A stretch of 64,000 nt of DNA from ASV31 sp965229765 (GCA_965229765.1 CBDDJT010000002.1:682001-746000); one strand, 5' to 3'. Shown: positions 37,778-49,974, counted from the first letter of the stretch. Translations and numbers: made by a program. The notes: generated by a model from the letters alone, not told the origin.

Positions 37778-37874
37778 GCAAGCCGCTTCGAAGCGGCTTG
37801 CCGCCCTTGGTCTTCGACCCGGGCGGCGAAGGCCGTTGCAACGGCCTTGGCGCAAGGCGTTTAGAAACGCCTTG
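37778..37874. repeat. Cluster of four hairpins between convergent genes
   Basis: Four stem-loops are packed into 97 bases. They are a perfect 24-base palindrome (37778-37801, core CCGCTTCGAAGCGG), a hairpin CCGCCC/GGGCGG with inner GGTC/GACC (37801-37826), a perfect 20-base palindrome (37829-37848, core CCGTTGCAACGG), and arms CAAGGCGTTT/AAACGCCTTG (37853-37874). They lack strong U tracts but sit exactly between the convergent fkbM and der genes, so a bidirectional terminator role is likely. Confidence 0.75.
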
Positions 37875-37888
37875 GCGTGCCCGGGCGG

Positions 37889-39349
37889 TCAGCGGCGCTT
37901 GCCGCGCGGCTCGATCGGCTTGCCCACATGCTTGCGCAGGCGCGAGGGCGTGGATTTCTTGCGGTCCTTGTAGGGGTTCTTGTCGGCCTGGCTGCGCAGG
38001 GTCAGCCGGATCGGCGTGCCGGGCATGTCGAAATCCTGCCTGAGGCCGTTGACGAGGTAGCGGCGGTAGGCGTCGGGCATCCCGTCCGGGTTCGAGCACA
38101 TGACCACGAAGGCGGGCGGGCGCGTCTTGACCTGCGTGGCATAGCGCAGGCGGATACGGCGGCCCGAGGGCGCGGGCGGCGGGTGCGCCTCGATCATGCC
38201 CGAGAGCCAGCGGTTCAGTGCGGCGGTGGGCACCCGGCGGTTCCAGACCTCGTGCGCACGCAGGATCGCGTCGCGCAGGCGGTCGAGGCCCCGGCCCGTC
38301 CTGGCCGAGACCGTCACCAGCGGCGCGCCCCGCAGCTGTGGCAGAAGACGCTCGAACTCTTCCTTCAGCTCCTTGAGACGGCTTTGTTTTTCCTCTTCGA
38401 GGTCCCATTTGTTGACAGCGACAACCACCGCCCTGCCCTCACGCTCGGCAAGATCCGCGATGCGCAGATCCTGCGATTCGAAGGGGATATCGGCGTCGAG
38501 CAGCACCACGACCACTTCGGCGAATTTCACCGCGCGCAGGCCATCGGCGACGGACAGCTTTTCCAGCTTTTCCTGCACCCGCGCCTTCTTGCGCATCCCC
38601 GCGGTGTCGAAGAGCCGCACCAGCGTGCCGCCCCAGTCGTGGGTGACGGAAATCGCGTCGCGGGTGATCCCTGCCTCTGGCCCGGTCAGAAGCCGGTCCT
38701 CGCCAAGGATGGCGTTGATGAGGGTCGACTTGCCGGCGTTGGGGCGGCCGACGACGGCGATCTGGATCGGGCGGTCGGGCCCTTCGGGTGCGGTGCCGTC
38801 CTCGTTCAGGACAAGGTCGGTGTCAGGGACGGCGGCGGCCAGCTGCGCCTCGGCGGCATCGGCGATGGGGCGAAGCACGTCGAGCAGGTCTGTCATGCCC
38901 TCGCCGTGTTCGGCGGACAGGCGGATAGGCTCGCCAAGGCCCAGTTCGTAGGCCTCGATCAGCCCGGCCTCTCCGGCGCGGCCCTCGGCCTTGTTGGCGG
39001 CAAGGATCACGTGGGCGGCACGCTTGCGCAGGATCTCGGCGAAGATGTGGTCCGCGGGGGTGACGCCGACGCGGGCGTCGATCACGAAAAGGCAGATATC
39101 GGCGCTGTCGACCGCGCGTTCGGTCAGGCGGCGCATCCGGCCCGGCAGGCTGTCGTCGGTTGCGTCCTCCAGCCCCGCGGTGTCGATCACGGCGAAGCGC
39201 AGGTCGGCAAGGCGCGCCTCGCCCTCGCGCAGGTCACGGGTCACGCCTGGCTGGTCGTCGACAAGCGCAAGCCGCTTGCCCACAAGGCGGTTGAACAGGG
39301 TCGACTTGCCCACGTTGGGACGTCCGACAATGGCGAGCGTGAAGCTCAT
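37889..39349 (-). CDS. der: Ribosome biogenesis GTPase Der (EngA)
   Basis: The 486-residue product has two tandem GTPase domains (P loops GRPNVGKS near residue 8 and GRPNAGKS near residue 207; NKWD in the second) and a C-terminal KH-like domain. It is required for maturation of the 50S subunit. The first DxxG switch is DTAGLED and the second DTAGMRK. It is downstream of bamB on the same strand. Confidence 0.97.
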   Translation of the reverse strand: MSFTLAIVGRPNVGKSTLFNRLVGKRLALVDDQPGVTRDLREGEARLADLRFAVIDTAGLEDATDDSLPGRMRRLTERAVDSADICLFVIDARVGVTPADHIFAEILRKRAAHVILAANKAEGRAGEAGLIEAYELGLGEPIRLSAEHGEGMTDLLDVLRPIADAAEAQLAAAVPDTDLVLNEDGTAPEGPDRPIQIAVVGRPNAGKSTLINAILGEDRLLTGPEAGITRDAISVTHDWGGTLVRLFDTAGMRKKARVQEKLEKLSVADGLRAVKFAEVVVVLLDADIPFESQDLRIADLAEREGRAVVVAVNKWDLEEEKQSRLKELKEEFERLLPQLRGAPLVTVSARTGRGLDRLRDAILRAHEVWNRRVPTAALNRWLSGMIEAHPPPAPSGRRIRLRYATQVKTRPPAFVVMCSNPDGMPDAYRRYLVNGLRQDFDMPGTPIRLTLRSQADKNPYKDRKKSTPSRLRKHVGKPIEPRGKRR

Positions 39350-39397
39350 CTGCGGTCTCCGATGCGCGTCAGGCGGTCCGTCTACACCGCGCTTGCG

Positions 39398-40708
39398 TCA
39401 GCGGAAAGCGGTCAACTGCCCGTTATCGGTGACGATATAGAGCGTTTGGCCCACGACCGCCATGTTGCTGGTGGCCCCGCCGGGCAGGTCGATCATCGAC
39501 AGAAGGTCGCCGTTCTCGGGGTTGAAGACGCGCATCACCTTGTCGTCAGAGGCAACATAAAGCCGCCCGCCCGCCAGTACGGGCCCGAAATGGGCATAGA
39601 TCGCGTCGCGCTTCTTTGGCTTGGGGTTGCGGAAGAACGGCAGTTCGGTGCGCCAGATCGTGGCGCCGCTGCGCGCGTCGAGGCGGACAAGCTCGCTTTG
39701 GTCCGAGACAAGGAAGACAGAGCCGCCGGTTACCCAGACCGGCGCGATGGCGCCGTCGGCGGCGGTCCAGAGGCGTTCGCCGGACACCGCGTCGATGGCC
39801 ACGGCGCGGCCAGAGTGGTTGCCGGTATAGACCACGTCGCCCACGACGACCGGGTCGGCGGCGATGTCGGTGATGTTGGCGTAGGCGCGGCCCTCGCGCC
39901 CGCCGGAGACCGCGCTGCCCCACAGCCGGACGCCCCCCTGACGCAGGGCGGCAACGACCTCGCCAGACGAGAACGGCAGGAGCACGATGCGGTCCGTCAC
40001 GGCGGGGCCGGCGCCGCCGGCAAGGCCGGTGGGGCTGGGCGTGCCGGGCAGCGACCAGCGCACGCGGCCCGTGGCGGTGTCCAGCGCGAAAGCGGTGCTG
40101 TCGCGGGTGATGACATAGACCAGCCCGTCGCGCACCGTGGGCGAGCCGGTGGCGGGCGCGTCGAAGTCCTGCACCCAGCGCACCGCCCCGGTTGCCGGGT
40201 CGAGCGCGGCAAGCTGGCCAAAGCCCGTGGTGGCGAAAAGCGTGCCGTCGGCGATGGCAAGGCCGCCGCCCGAAGCATCGTCAGAGCGTTCCGAGGCCGG
40301 TGTCAGATCGACGGTCCAGAGCGCCTGCCCCGCCGTGGACACGGCGGTGACAGACGCTTGGCTGTCCATGACGAAGACGCGCCCGTTGGCCACGATCGGG
40401 TCGGCGGTGATCCGCTGCCGGCGGCTGTTGCCTGCGCCGATCTTCACCGACCAGACCTGCGTGGGATTTGCCGATAGCGCCGGGTGGTCGATACGGTGCA
40501 GCGGGCTGCCCGCCTTGTGGGTCCAGCTTTGCGAGACCACGGGCGCCGGAAGGCTGATCGGGCGCGCGCCGATTTCCTCGGCCGAGGCTACCGCGGTGCC
40601 ATCGGGGCGCACGGAAAGCCGTTCGCCGGGCAGGATTACCTCGTCGTCGGTGCAGGCGCCCAGAAGGGCGGGAATGGCGAGGATCGCCGCGGCCTTTGCA
40701 AAGTTCAC
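39398..40708 (-). CDS. bamB: Outer membrane protein assembly factor BamB
   Basis: The 436-residue lipoprotein has a signal peptide with lipobox LLGAC (Cys19) and a PQQ-like eight-bladed beta-propeller; blade motifs such as ALDPATGAVRW, ALDTATGRVRWSL and AIDAVSGERLW recur. BamB helps BamA fold outer-membrane proteins. The start is a GTG at 40708 with AGAGG upstream; the frame extends further only by chance. The order TPR-bamB-der (transcription direction) matches the yfgM-bamB-der cluster of many proteobacteria. Confidence 0.93.
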   Translation of the reverse strand: MNFAKAAAILAIPALLGACTDDEVILPGERLSVRPDGTAVASAEEIGARPISLPAPVVSQSWTHKAGSPLHRIDHPALSANPTQVWSVKIGAGNSRRQRITADPIVANGRVFVMDSQASVTAVSTAGQALWTVDLTPASERSDDASGGGLAIADGTLFATTGFGQLAALDPATGAVRWVQDFDAPATGSPTVRDGLVYVITRDSTAFALDTATGRVRWSLPGTPSPTGLAGGAGPAVTDRIVLLPFSSGEVVAALRQGGVRLWGSAVSGGREGRAYANITDIAADPVVVGDVVYTGNHSGRAVAIDAVSGERLWTAADGAIAPVWVTGGSVFLVSDQSELVRLDARSGATIWRTELPFFRNPKPKKRDAIYAHFGPVLAGGRLYVASDDKVMRVFNPENGDLLSMIDLPGGATSNMAVVGQTLYIVTDNGQLTAFR

Positions 40709-40742
40709 GTTTCGAGCCTCTTGCTTGTGCGATATGCGGCCG

Positions 40743-41408
40743 TCACGCGGGCGACGGCGTGCCGCCCAGCGCCACAATCAACTCTTGGGCGCGGCGGCGC
40801 AAGTTCGCGCTGGCGTCTGTGTCTTCGGACAACCGTTGCAGGCGGTCGATTGCCGACGCGGTGTCGCCCATCTCTATCTCGGCCAGCGCGATCTGTTCCT
40901 CGGCCAGCAGGCGGAAGGGCGCGCCGGCGGGCGTCAGCGGGTCCAGCCGTGCGATGCGGTCCTCGGGTGCGGTTTCCCCGGCCTGAAGCAGCACGGATTT
41001 GAGCGTGGCGAGATCGCGATAGTAGGACGCGGCCCCGGAATCTGCGGCCAGCGCGTCGAGCGCGGCAGCGGCCGCGGCGGTATCGCCGGCCTCCTGCGCG
41101 GCGGCGGCGGTGAGCAGCGCGGCGATGGCGCCCGCGTCGCCGGGGGTATCGACGGCGGCCAGGGCGGCGACGCGTCCGGCGGCATCGGGGGCGTCCAGCG
41201 CGGCCATCAGGCTGTCGCCAAGGGCCTGCGCGGCCGCGGCATCCCGGGCGCGGGAATATTCGCGCCACGCAGCGCCGCCCACGATCAGCACGACCACCAG
41301 CGCGGCGATCCAGCCATAGCGGCGGAACGTCCGATACAACTGGTCCCGGCGGACCTCTTCGGTGACTTCTTCGATGAAACTGTCGGTCTGGCTCATGTCC
41401 TGCTCCAC
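40743..41408 (-). CDS. Membrane-anchored TPR protein, YfgM-like
   Basis: The 221-residue product has an N-terminal cytoplasmic segment (SFIEEVTEEVRRDQLYRTFRR in parts), one membrane helix (about 31-49) and a periplasmic alanine-rich helical domain of TPR type. The pattern and place upstream of bamB fit YfgM/ancillary SecYEG translocon subunits, which connect translocation to periplasmic chaperones. The start is GTG 41408 with AGGAGG nine bases upstream; an ATG four codons later is possible. Confidence 0.8.
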   Translation of the reverse strand: MEQDMSQTDSFIEEVTEEVRRDQLYRTFRRYGWIAALVVVLIVGGAAWREYSRARDAAAAQALGDSLMAALDAPDAAGRVAALAAVDTPGDAGAIAALLTAAAAQEAGDTAAAAAALDALAADSGAASYYRDLATLKSVLLQAGETAPEDRIARLDPLTPAGAPFRLLAEEQIALAEIEMGDTASAIDRLQRLSEDTDASANLRRRAQELIVALGGTPSPA

Positions 41409-41492
41409 GGCTTGCGTCCTCCTAACCCGAAGCTGCCGGGCTTGCCAAGAGCGGCGCGTTGGGGGTGTCTTGCGCTGCGGTGCAGAAAAGAC

Positions 41493-41513
41493 TAAACTGA
41501 ACTGAACGGTTTA
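41493..41513. promoter_or_regulatory. Operator-like inverted repeat upstream of the RND pump
   Basis: TAAAC (41493-41497) and GTTTA (41509-41513) form an inverted repeat around TGAACTGAACG, which also contains a direct repeat TGAAC. The layout is like TetR/AcrR-type operators that control RND pumps. It lies about 94 bases before the adaptor start. No regulator gene is next to it. Confidence 0.45.
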
Positions 41514-41606
41514 GCGTAATAACGGGCACGAACCGGCTTGCATTCGCCAACCACCGGAATAGGTGAGCGGGATCAGGTGCGGCAGAGTGAACGCCGGAGG
41601 GATTGA

Positions 41607-43415
41607 ATGCGGCTTGGGTCGATAGTGACGGCGCTTCTGGTTATGGCGTCACTGTATATGCTGGTGTTCGAGCGGGACACGCTGATTGCGTTCGCGGCAG
41701 GTGACGAGGCAGGGGCCGCCGAGGAGGCGCCGGAACCCACGGTGCCGGAGCGTCCTGCAGTTGCGGTGGTGGCGCGCCATTCCGTCGCCACGCCGATTGA
41801 CCAGGTCGTTCTGGTGCGTGGCCGGACAGAAGCGGCACGCCAGGTCAGCGTGATGGCCGAAACCTCTGGTCGGATCGTGTCCGAGCCGCTTCGCAAGGGC
41901 AGCTTTGTCGAGGCGGGCGACCTGCTGTGCGAGATCGATCCCGGCACGCGCGAGACCGGCGTGGCCGAAGCGGTGGCGCGGCTGGCCGAGGCCGAAAGCC
42001 GCGTGCCCGAGGCGCGCGCGCGGCTGGCAGAAGCCGCTGCGGCCCTGCCCGCTGCCGAGGCGGGAATCGGCGAGGCCGAGGCCCGCGTTCCCGAGGCCAA
42101 GGCACGGCTGGCCGAGGCGCTGGCCGGTGTGACGACCGCCGAGGCGCGGCTGGCAGAGGCGCTGGCGGGTGTCCCCACATCCGAGGCGCGGCTGGCCGAG
42201 GCGCTGGCGGGTGTGCCCACATCCGAGGCGCGGCTGATCGAGGCCGAGGCCGGGGTGCCCGCCGCCGAGGCGCGGCTGTCAGAGGCGCGCTCGCGTCTGC
42301 CCGAGGCCGAAGCGCGCGTGATCGAGGCCGAGGCGCGGGTGACGGAGGCGGAAATCAACCTGAACGCCGCCAAGGAGCTTGCCGAAGGCGGGTTCGCATC
42401 CGAGACGCGGGTGGCCGCGTCGGTGGCGGCGATGGAATCGGCGCGCGCGGGCCTTCAGGCCGCACGTTCGCAGTTCGAGGGCGCCAAGGCGGGCGTTGAA
42501 AACGCGCTGGCGCAGGTCGAGGGCGCGCGTGCCGCGGTGCAATCGGCAAAGGGGCTGGTGGAAAGCGCGCTGGCACAGGTGCAATCGGCCCGCGGCGCGG
42601 TGGAAAGCGCGCGGGCGCAGATCCAGTCGGCCCGGGGTGCGGTGGAAAGCGCCAAGGCGGGCGTGCAATCGGCCCGCTCGCAGATCGAATCCGCTTCGGC
42701 GGGCGTGATTTCGGCCCGGTCGCGGCTGGAAGGCGCGCGCGCCACGGTCGAATCGGCCAATTCAGGCGTGGAAAGCGCGCGGGCCGGCATCCAGTCGGCC
42801 GAGGCCGCGGTGGCGGCGGCGCGCAAGGAGATCGACCGGCTGGCGATCACGGCGCCCTTCGCGGGGCTGCTGGAATCGGACACCGCCGAACTGGGCAGCC
42901 TGATGCAGCCCGGCGCCATGTGCGCGACCATCATCCAGCTGGACCCGATCAAGCTGGTGGGCTTTGTCCCAGAGACCGAGGTGGCCAAGGTTGCCGTCGG
43001 CGCGATGGCCGGCTCGCGGCTGGCCACCGGCGAGGAGGTCGCGGGGCAGGTCACGTTCCTGTCGCGCGCGGCCGATCCCAACACGCGCACCTTCCGCGTC
43101 GAGGTTCAGGTGCCGAACGCGGATCTTGCGATCCGCGACGGGCAGACCGCCGAGATCGTGATCCGCGCGCCGGGGCTCGACGCGCATCTGATCCCGCAGT
43201 CGGCGCTGACGCTGGACGATGACGGGCGGCTGGGTGTGCGGCTGGTGGATGCAGAGGCGCGCGCCGCCTTCCGCGCGGTCGAGGTGCTGCGCGACACGAC
43301 CCAGGGCGTCTATGTCAGCGGCCTGCCCGCGGCGGCCGATATCATCGTGGTCGGTCAGGAATTCGTGACCGACGGGGTGCCTGTGGCGCCGACCTATGCG
43401 GAGGCTGGCCAATGA
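41607..43415 (+). CDS. RND efflux periplasmic adaptor with extended coiled coil
   Basis: The 602-residue product has an N-terminal membrane anchor (about 5-30), a split lipoyl domain (GRIVSEPLRKGSFVEAGDLL and the later ITAPFAGLLESDTAELG), beta-barrel and membrane-proximal domains, and a huge helical hairpin (about 115-415). Typical adaptors have 350-420 residues; the excess is all in the hairpin. The outgoing helix has 14-residue repeats of the form ARLAEALAGVPTSE, and the return helix has heptads like SARGAVE/SARAQIQ. It overlaps the permease start by four bases. Confidence 0.92.
   Translation: MRLGSIVTALLVMASLYMLVFERDTLIAFAAGDEAGAAEEAPEPTVPERPAVAVVARHSVATPIDQVVLVRGRTEAARQVSVMAETSGRIVSEPLRKGSFVEAGDLLCEIDPGTRETGVAEAVARLAEAESRVPEARARLAEAAAALPAAEAGIGEAEARVPEAKARLAEALAGVTTAEARLAEALAGVPTSEARLAEALAGVPTSEARLIEAEAGVPAAEARLSEARSRLPEAEARVIEAEARVTEAEINLNAAKELAEGGFASETRVAASVAAMESARAGLQAARSQFEGAKAGVENALAQVEGARAAVQSAKGLVESALAQVQSARGAVESARAQIQSARGAVESAKAGVQSARSQIESASAGVISARSRLEGARATVESANSGVESARAGIQSAEAAVAAARKEIDRLAITAPFAGLLESDTAELGSLMQPGAMCATIIQLDPIKLVGFVPETEVAKVAVGAMAGSRLATGEEVAGQVTFLSRAADPNTRTFRVEVQVPNADLAIRDGQTAEIVIRAPGLDAHLIPQSALTLDDDGRLGVRLVDAEARAAFRAVEVLRDTTQGVYVSGLPAAADIIVVGQEFVTDGVPVAPTYAEAGQ
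42099..42266 (+). repeat. Tandem 42-bp coding repeats in the adaptor gene
   Basis: Four consecutive 42-base units (starting at about 42099, 42141, 42183 and 42225) encode 14-residue steps of the adaptor coiled coil. The units at 42141 and 42183 are nearly identical in DNA (only a few changes), which points to recent duplication by slippage or unequal exchange; the outer units are more diverged. Confidence 0.8.
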
Positions 43416-46400
43416 CCGGCATCGTCGACTGGGCGGGCGAACGCGCCCGCATGGTGATCGCATTCATCATCCTGTCGCTTCTGGCGGGGGGATTTGCCTA
43501 TGTGGGCCTGCCCAAGGAGGGCGAGCCCGACATCGAGATCCCGGCGCTGTTCGTGTCGGTCCCCTTCCCCGGCATCTCGGCCGAGGACAGCGAAAAGCTG
43601 CTGGTCAAGCCGATGGAGACCGAGCTTTCGGACCTCGACGGCTTGAAGACCATGTCGGCCACCGCGTCCGAAGGCTATGCTGGCGTGGCGCTGGAGTTCG
43701 AGTTCGGCTGGGACAAGACCAAGATCATCGCCGACGTGCGCGACCGGATGAACAATGCCGAGTCGCAGTTCCCGTCCGGGGCCGAGCAGTATTCGATCAA
43801 CGAGATCAATTTCTCTGAATTCCCCATCGTCATCGTCAACCTGACCGGCGCGGTGCCCGAACGCACGCTGTTGCGGGTGGCCAAGGATTTGCAGGACCGG
43901 CTGGAATCGCTTGAACCCGTGCTGGAGGCGGGGCTGGCGGGCCATCGCGACGAGATGCTGGAAGTGGTGATCGACCCGCTGCGGCTGGAGGCCTACAACG
44001 TTACAGCGGGCGAGCTTATCAGCGTCGTGGTCAACAACAACCAGCTGATCGCGGCCGGAGAGATCGAGACCGACCAGGGCGCGTTCTCTGTCAAGATCCC
44101 GTCGTCCTTCGACGACCAGCGCGACGTCTACGACCTGCCTGTCAAGGTGAACGGCGACCGCGTGGTGACGCTGGGCGACCTGGCCGAGATTCGCCTGACC
44201 TTCGAGGACCGGGCCGGCACGGCGCGGTTCAACGGGGTGAACACGGTGGCCTTGCAGGTGGTCAAGCGCAAGGGCTTCAACCTGATCGACACCGCCGCGC
44301 TGGTGCGCGAGGAGGTCGAGGCCGAACGCGCAAGCTGGCCGCCCGAGTTGCAGGCCGCGATCGAGGTCGGCACCTCGAACGACCAGTCGTTCAACGTGGC
44401 GTCCATGGTCAGCCAGCTGGAAGGATCTGTCCTGACGGCCATCGCGCTGGTGATGATCGTGGTGCTGGCGGCGCTTGGCCCCCGGTCTGCCCTGCTGGTG
44501 GGCTTCGCGATACCGACGTCATTCCTGTTGTGCTTTGCCTTTCTTGCGGTGATGGACGTGACGGTGTCCAATATCGTGATGTTCGGTCTGATCCTTGCCG
44601 TGGGGATGCTGGTGGACGGTGCGATCGTGGTGGTCGAGTACGCCGACAAGCGCATTCAGGAAGGCGCGGGCCCGATGAGCGCCTATGTCGAGGCGGCCAA
44701 GCGGATGTTCTGGCCCATCGTCTCGTCAACCGCGACGACGCTGTGCGCCTTCCTGCCCATGCTGTTCTGGCCCGGGGTGCCGGGAGAGTTCATGGGGATG
44801 CTGCCTGTCACGCTGATCTTCGTGCTGTCGGCCTCGCTGGTGGTGGCGCTGGTCTACCTGCCGGTGATGGGCGGCGTCGCGGGGCGGATGACGCGGACCT
44901 TCGGGCGCACGTCCGATGCGCTGAAAGCGGCGCTGCCGTGGTGGATCCTGCGCGCGGCGCTGGTGCCGGTGACTGCCTACATGGTGTTTCTTGGCGCGAT
45001 GCAGCTTCTGAACCCCGGATACCTGTTCGGCGGCGTCAGCCCGATGCCCGGGGGGCTGGTCTGGCTGCCCGGCACGGTGCTTTTCCTGGGGGGCGCGGTG
45101 CTGACCTCGATCACGCTTGGCGCGGCGCAGATCGAGCGAAAGCCACGGCGCATCCGCGCGGGACACCGCCGCACGCCCTTTGGCTGGTTCATCAAGCTGA
45201 TCGCGGGCAACCCGATCATGCCGCTGGTGACCATCGCCGCGGTGGGCGCGTTCGTGGTCTCGACCTTTACCTATTTCGGCCAGAACAACTATGGCGTCGA
45301 ATTCTTCGTGGAATCCGAGCCGGAACAGGCGATCGTCTACGTCCGGGCGCGGGGCAACCTTTCGCTGGTGGAAAAGGACGCGCTGGTGGCCGAGGTCGAA
45401 GATGTGATTCTGACCACCAACGGGGTCCAGAGCGCCTTTTCCTTCGCGGGTGCCGGCGGGCTGAACCAGAACACCGGCGGCGCGCAGGGCCCGGTGGACG
45501 AGATCGGGCAGGTTCAAATCGAGCTTACCCGCTGGGAAGATCGCCCGCGCATCGAAACCACCGACTATTACCTTCGCGGGCTGATCCCGTTCACCACCAG
45601 CGAGATCGACCCCGCCTATGACGGCGACGCGGTGCTGGCGCAGCTGGAAGAGCGGCTGGCAGCGATCCCGGGCATCCGCGCGGAGATCCTCAACCTCAGC
45701 CGCGGACCGGCATCGGGCAAGCCCGTGCACCTTCGCCTGAAAGGCGAGAACTGGGAAGAACTGCTGGCATCGGTCGCGACGGTACGGGCCCGCTATGAGG
45801 AAACAGAGGGGCTGACCGACATCGAGGACACGCTGCCCCTGCCCGGCATCGACTGGCAGATCGACGTCGATGTCGAGGCCGCCGGGCGGTATGGCGCCAA
45901 CGTGGCCACGGTGGGCGGCATGGTTCAGCTTGTCACGCGCGGAATCCTTCTGGACACGATGCGCGTGCCCTCTTCGGACGAGGAAATCGAGATCCGCGTG
46001 CGCCTGCCCGAGGAAGACCGGGTGCTTTCGACGCTGGACAGCCTGAAGGTGCGCACCGCCGACGGGCTGGTGCCGCTGTCGAACTTCATCACGCGTCAGC
46101 CGGTGGCAAAGCTGGGCCAGATCGACCGGGTGGACCAGAAACGGTATTTCGACGTGAAGGCCGATGTGGCGCCGGGGCTGGAGCGCGAGGTGACAAGCGC
46201 GGACGGCACGGTGCGCGCGGTGCCGATCAATGCCAACGAACGCATCGCGCTTCTGACCGAGTGGCTGGAGACCGAGCGCCCGCTGCCCAATGGCATCAGC
46301 TGGGAGTGGACCGGCGACCAGGAAGAACAGGCCGAAAGCCAGGCGTTCCTGCAAACCGCCTTTGCGGGCGCGCTGGGGCTGATGTTCATCATCCTGCTGG

Positions 46401-47050
46401 CGCAGTTCAACAGCTTCTACAATGCAACGCTTGTGTTGCTGGCGGTGATCCTTTCGACGGCGGGCGTGCTGATCGGGATGCTGGTGATGCAGCAGCCGTT
46501 CTCTATCATCATGACCGGCACGGGGATCGTCGCGCTGGCGGGGATCGTGGTGAACAACAACATTGTCCTGATCGACACCTACCAGGAATATTCCCGCTAC
46601 ATGCCGCGCATCGAGGCGATCGTGCGCACCGCAGAGGCGCGCATACGCCCGGTGCTATTGACCACGATCACCACGATGGCGGGCCTTACGCCGATGATGC
46701 TTGGCCTGTCGCTGGACTTTATTGGCGGCGGCTATTCGGTCGATAGCCCCACGGCGCTGTGGTGGAAGCAGCTTGCGACGGCGGTGGTGTTCGGGCTGGG
46801 CATCGCGACGATGCTGACGCTGATCTTCACCCCGGCGATGCTGGCGCTGCGCTACTGGTCGGTCAGCTACGTGATGGCGGTGGCGCGGCTTCTGGCGCGG
46901 CTGTCCATGGGCCGGTCCAGCCGGATCGCGCAGGACTGGGCGCTGCGCCGCGCCGCGCGGCGGATCACGGCGCCCGAGATCATCTGGGACACCGATGATG
47001 ACGCGGCGCCCGTGCAAAGGCCCGAACCCGCGCTGCGCGCGGCGGAATGA
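43412..47050 (+). CDS. RND family efflux permease (AcrB/HAE1-like), enlarged
   Basis: The 1212-residue product is an inner-membrane proton-driven exporter with the usual two-fold layout (helix, large periplasmic loop, helix cluster, twice). FGLILAVGMLVDGAIVVVEYADK is the RND motif of helix 4-5 with its aspartate. At about 150 residues beyond the typical 1030-1060, it carries an insertion after helix 6 (about 485-590) with extra hydrophobic segments. It is translationally coupled to the adaptor. No outer-membrane TolC gene is adjacent. Substrates are unknown. Confidence 0.93.
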   Translation: MTGIVDWAGERARMVIAFIILSLLAGGFAYVGLPKEGEPDIEIPALFVSVPFPGISAEDSEKLLVKPMETELSDLDGLKTMSATASEGYAGVALEFEFGWDKTKIIADVRDRMNNAESQFPSGAEQYSINEINFSEFPIVIVNLTGAVPERTLLRVAKDLQDRLESLEPVLEAGLAGHRDEMLEVVIDPLRLEAYNVTAGELISVVVNNNQLIAAGEIETDQGAFSVKIPSSFDDQRDVYDLPVKVNGDRVVTLGDLAEIRLTFEDRAGTARFNGVNTVALQVVKRKGFNLIDTAALVREEVEAERASWPPELQAAIEVGTSNDQSFNVASMVSQLEGSVLTAIALVMIVVLAALGPRSALLVGFAIPTSFLLCFAFLAVMDVTVSNIVMFGLILAVGMLVDGAIVVVEYADKRIQEGAGPMSAYVEAAKRMFWPIVSSTATTLCAFLPMLFWPGVPGEFMGMLPVTLIFVLSASLVVALVYLPVMGGVAGRMTRTFGRTSDALKAALPWWILRAALVPVTAYMVFLGAMQLLNPGYLFGGVSPMPGGLVWLPGTVLFLGGAVLTSITLGAAQIERKPRRIRAGHRRTPFGWFIKLIAGNPIMPLVTIAAVGAFVVSTFTYFGQNNYGVEFFVESEPEQAIVYVRARGNLSLVEKDALVAEVEDVILTTNGVQSAFSFAGAGGLNQNTGGAQGPVDEIGQVQIELTRWEDRPRIETTDYYLRGLIPFTTSEIDPAYDGDAVLAQLEERLAAIPGIRAEILNLSRGPASGKPVHLRLKGENWEELLASVATVRARYEETEGLTDIEDTLPLPGIDWQIDVDVEAAGRYGANVATVGGMVQLVTRGILLDTMRVPSSDEEIEIRVRLPEEDRVLSTLDSLKVRTADGLVPLSNFITRQPVAKLGQIDRVDQKRYFDVKADVAPGLEREVTSADGTVRAVPINANERIALLTEWLETERPLPNGISWEWTGDQEEQAESQAFLQTAFAGALGLMFIILLAQFNSFYNATLVLLAVILSTAGVLIGMLVMQQPFSIIMTGTGIVALAGIVVNNNIVLIDTYQEYSRYMPRIEAIVRTAEARIRPVLLTTITTMAGLTPMMLGLSLDFIGGGYSVDSPTALWWKQLATAVVFGLGIATMLTLIFTPAMLALRYWSVSYVMAVARLLARLSMGRSSRIAQDWALRRAARRITAPEIIWDTDDDAAPVQRPEPALRAAE

Positions 47051-47051
47051 C

Positions 47052-47076
47052 AAGGGGCCCCCGCGGGGGCCCTTTT
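47052..47076. terminator. Bidirectional terminator between the RND permease and uvrA
   Basis: A stem AAGGGGCCCCCG/CGGGGGCCCCTT (47052-47074) is followed by further T on the plus strand and preceded by A bases that give T on the minus strand. It lies just after the permease stop and 11 bases beyond the uvrA stop on the other strand, so it can serve both. Confidence 0.85.
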
Positions 47077-47086
47077 CGTTCGGGGG

Positions 47087-49948
<2,862 letters not shown>

Positions 49949-49974
49949 CGTCCCGCCCCTTTACCAATGCTTGG

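Noticed and set aside
42099..42800. Repeated sequence that could be mistaken for a CRISPR array
   Set aside because: The repeats are directly adjacent, multiples of seven codons and in frame within the adaptor coding sequence. There are no unique spacers and no cas genes.
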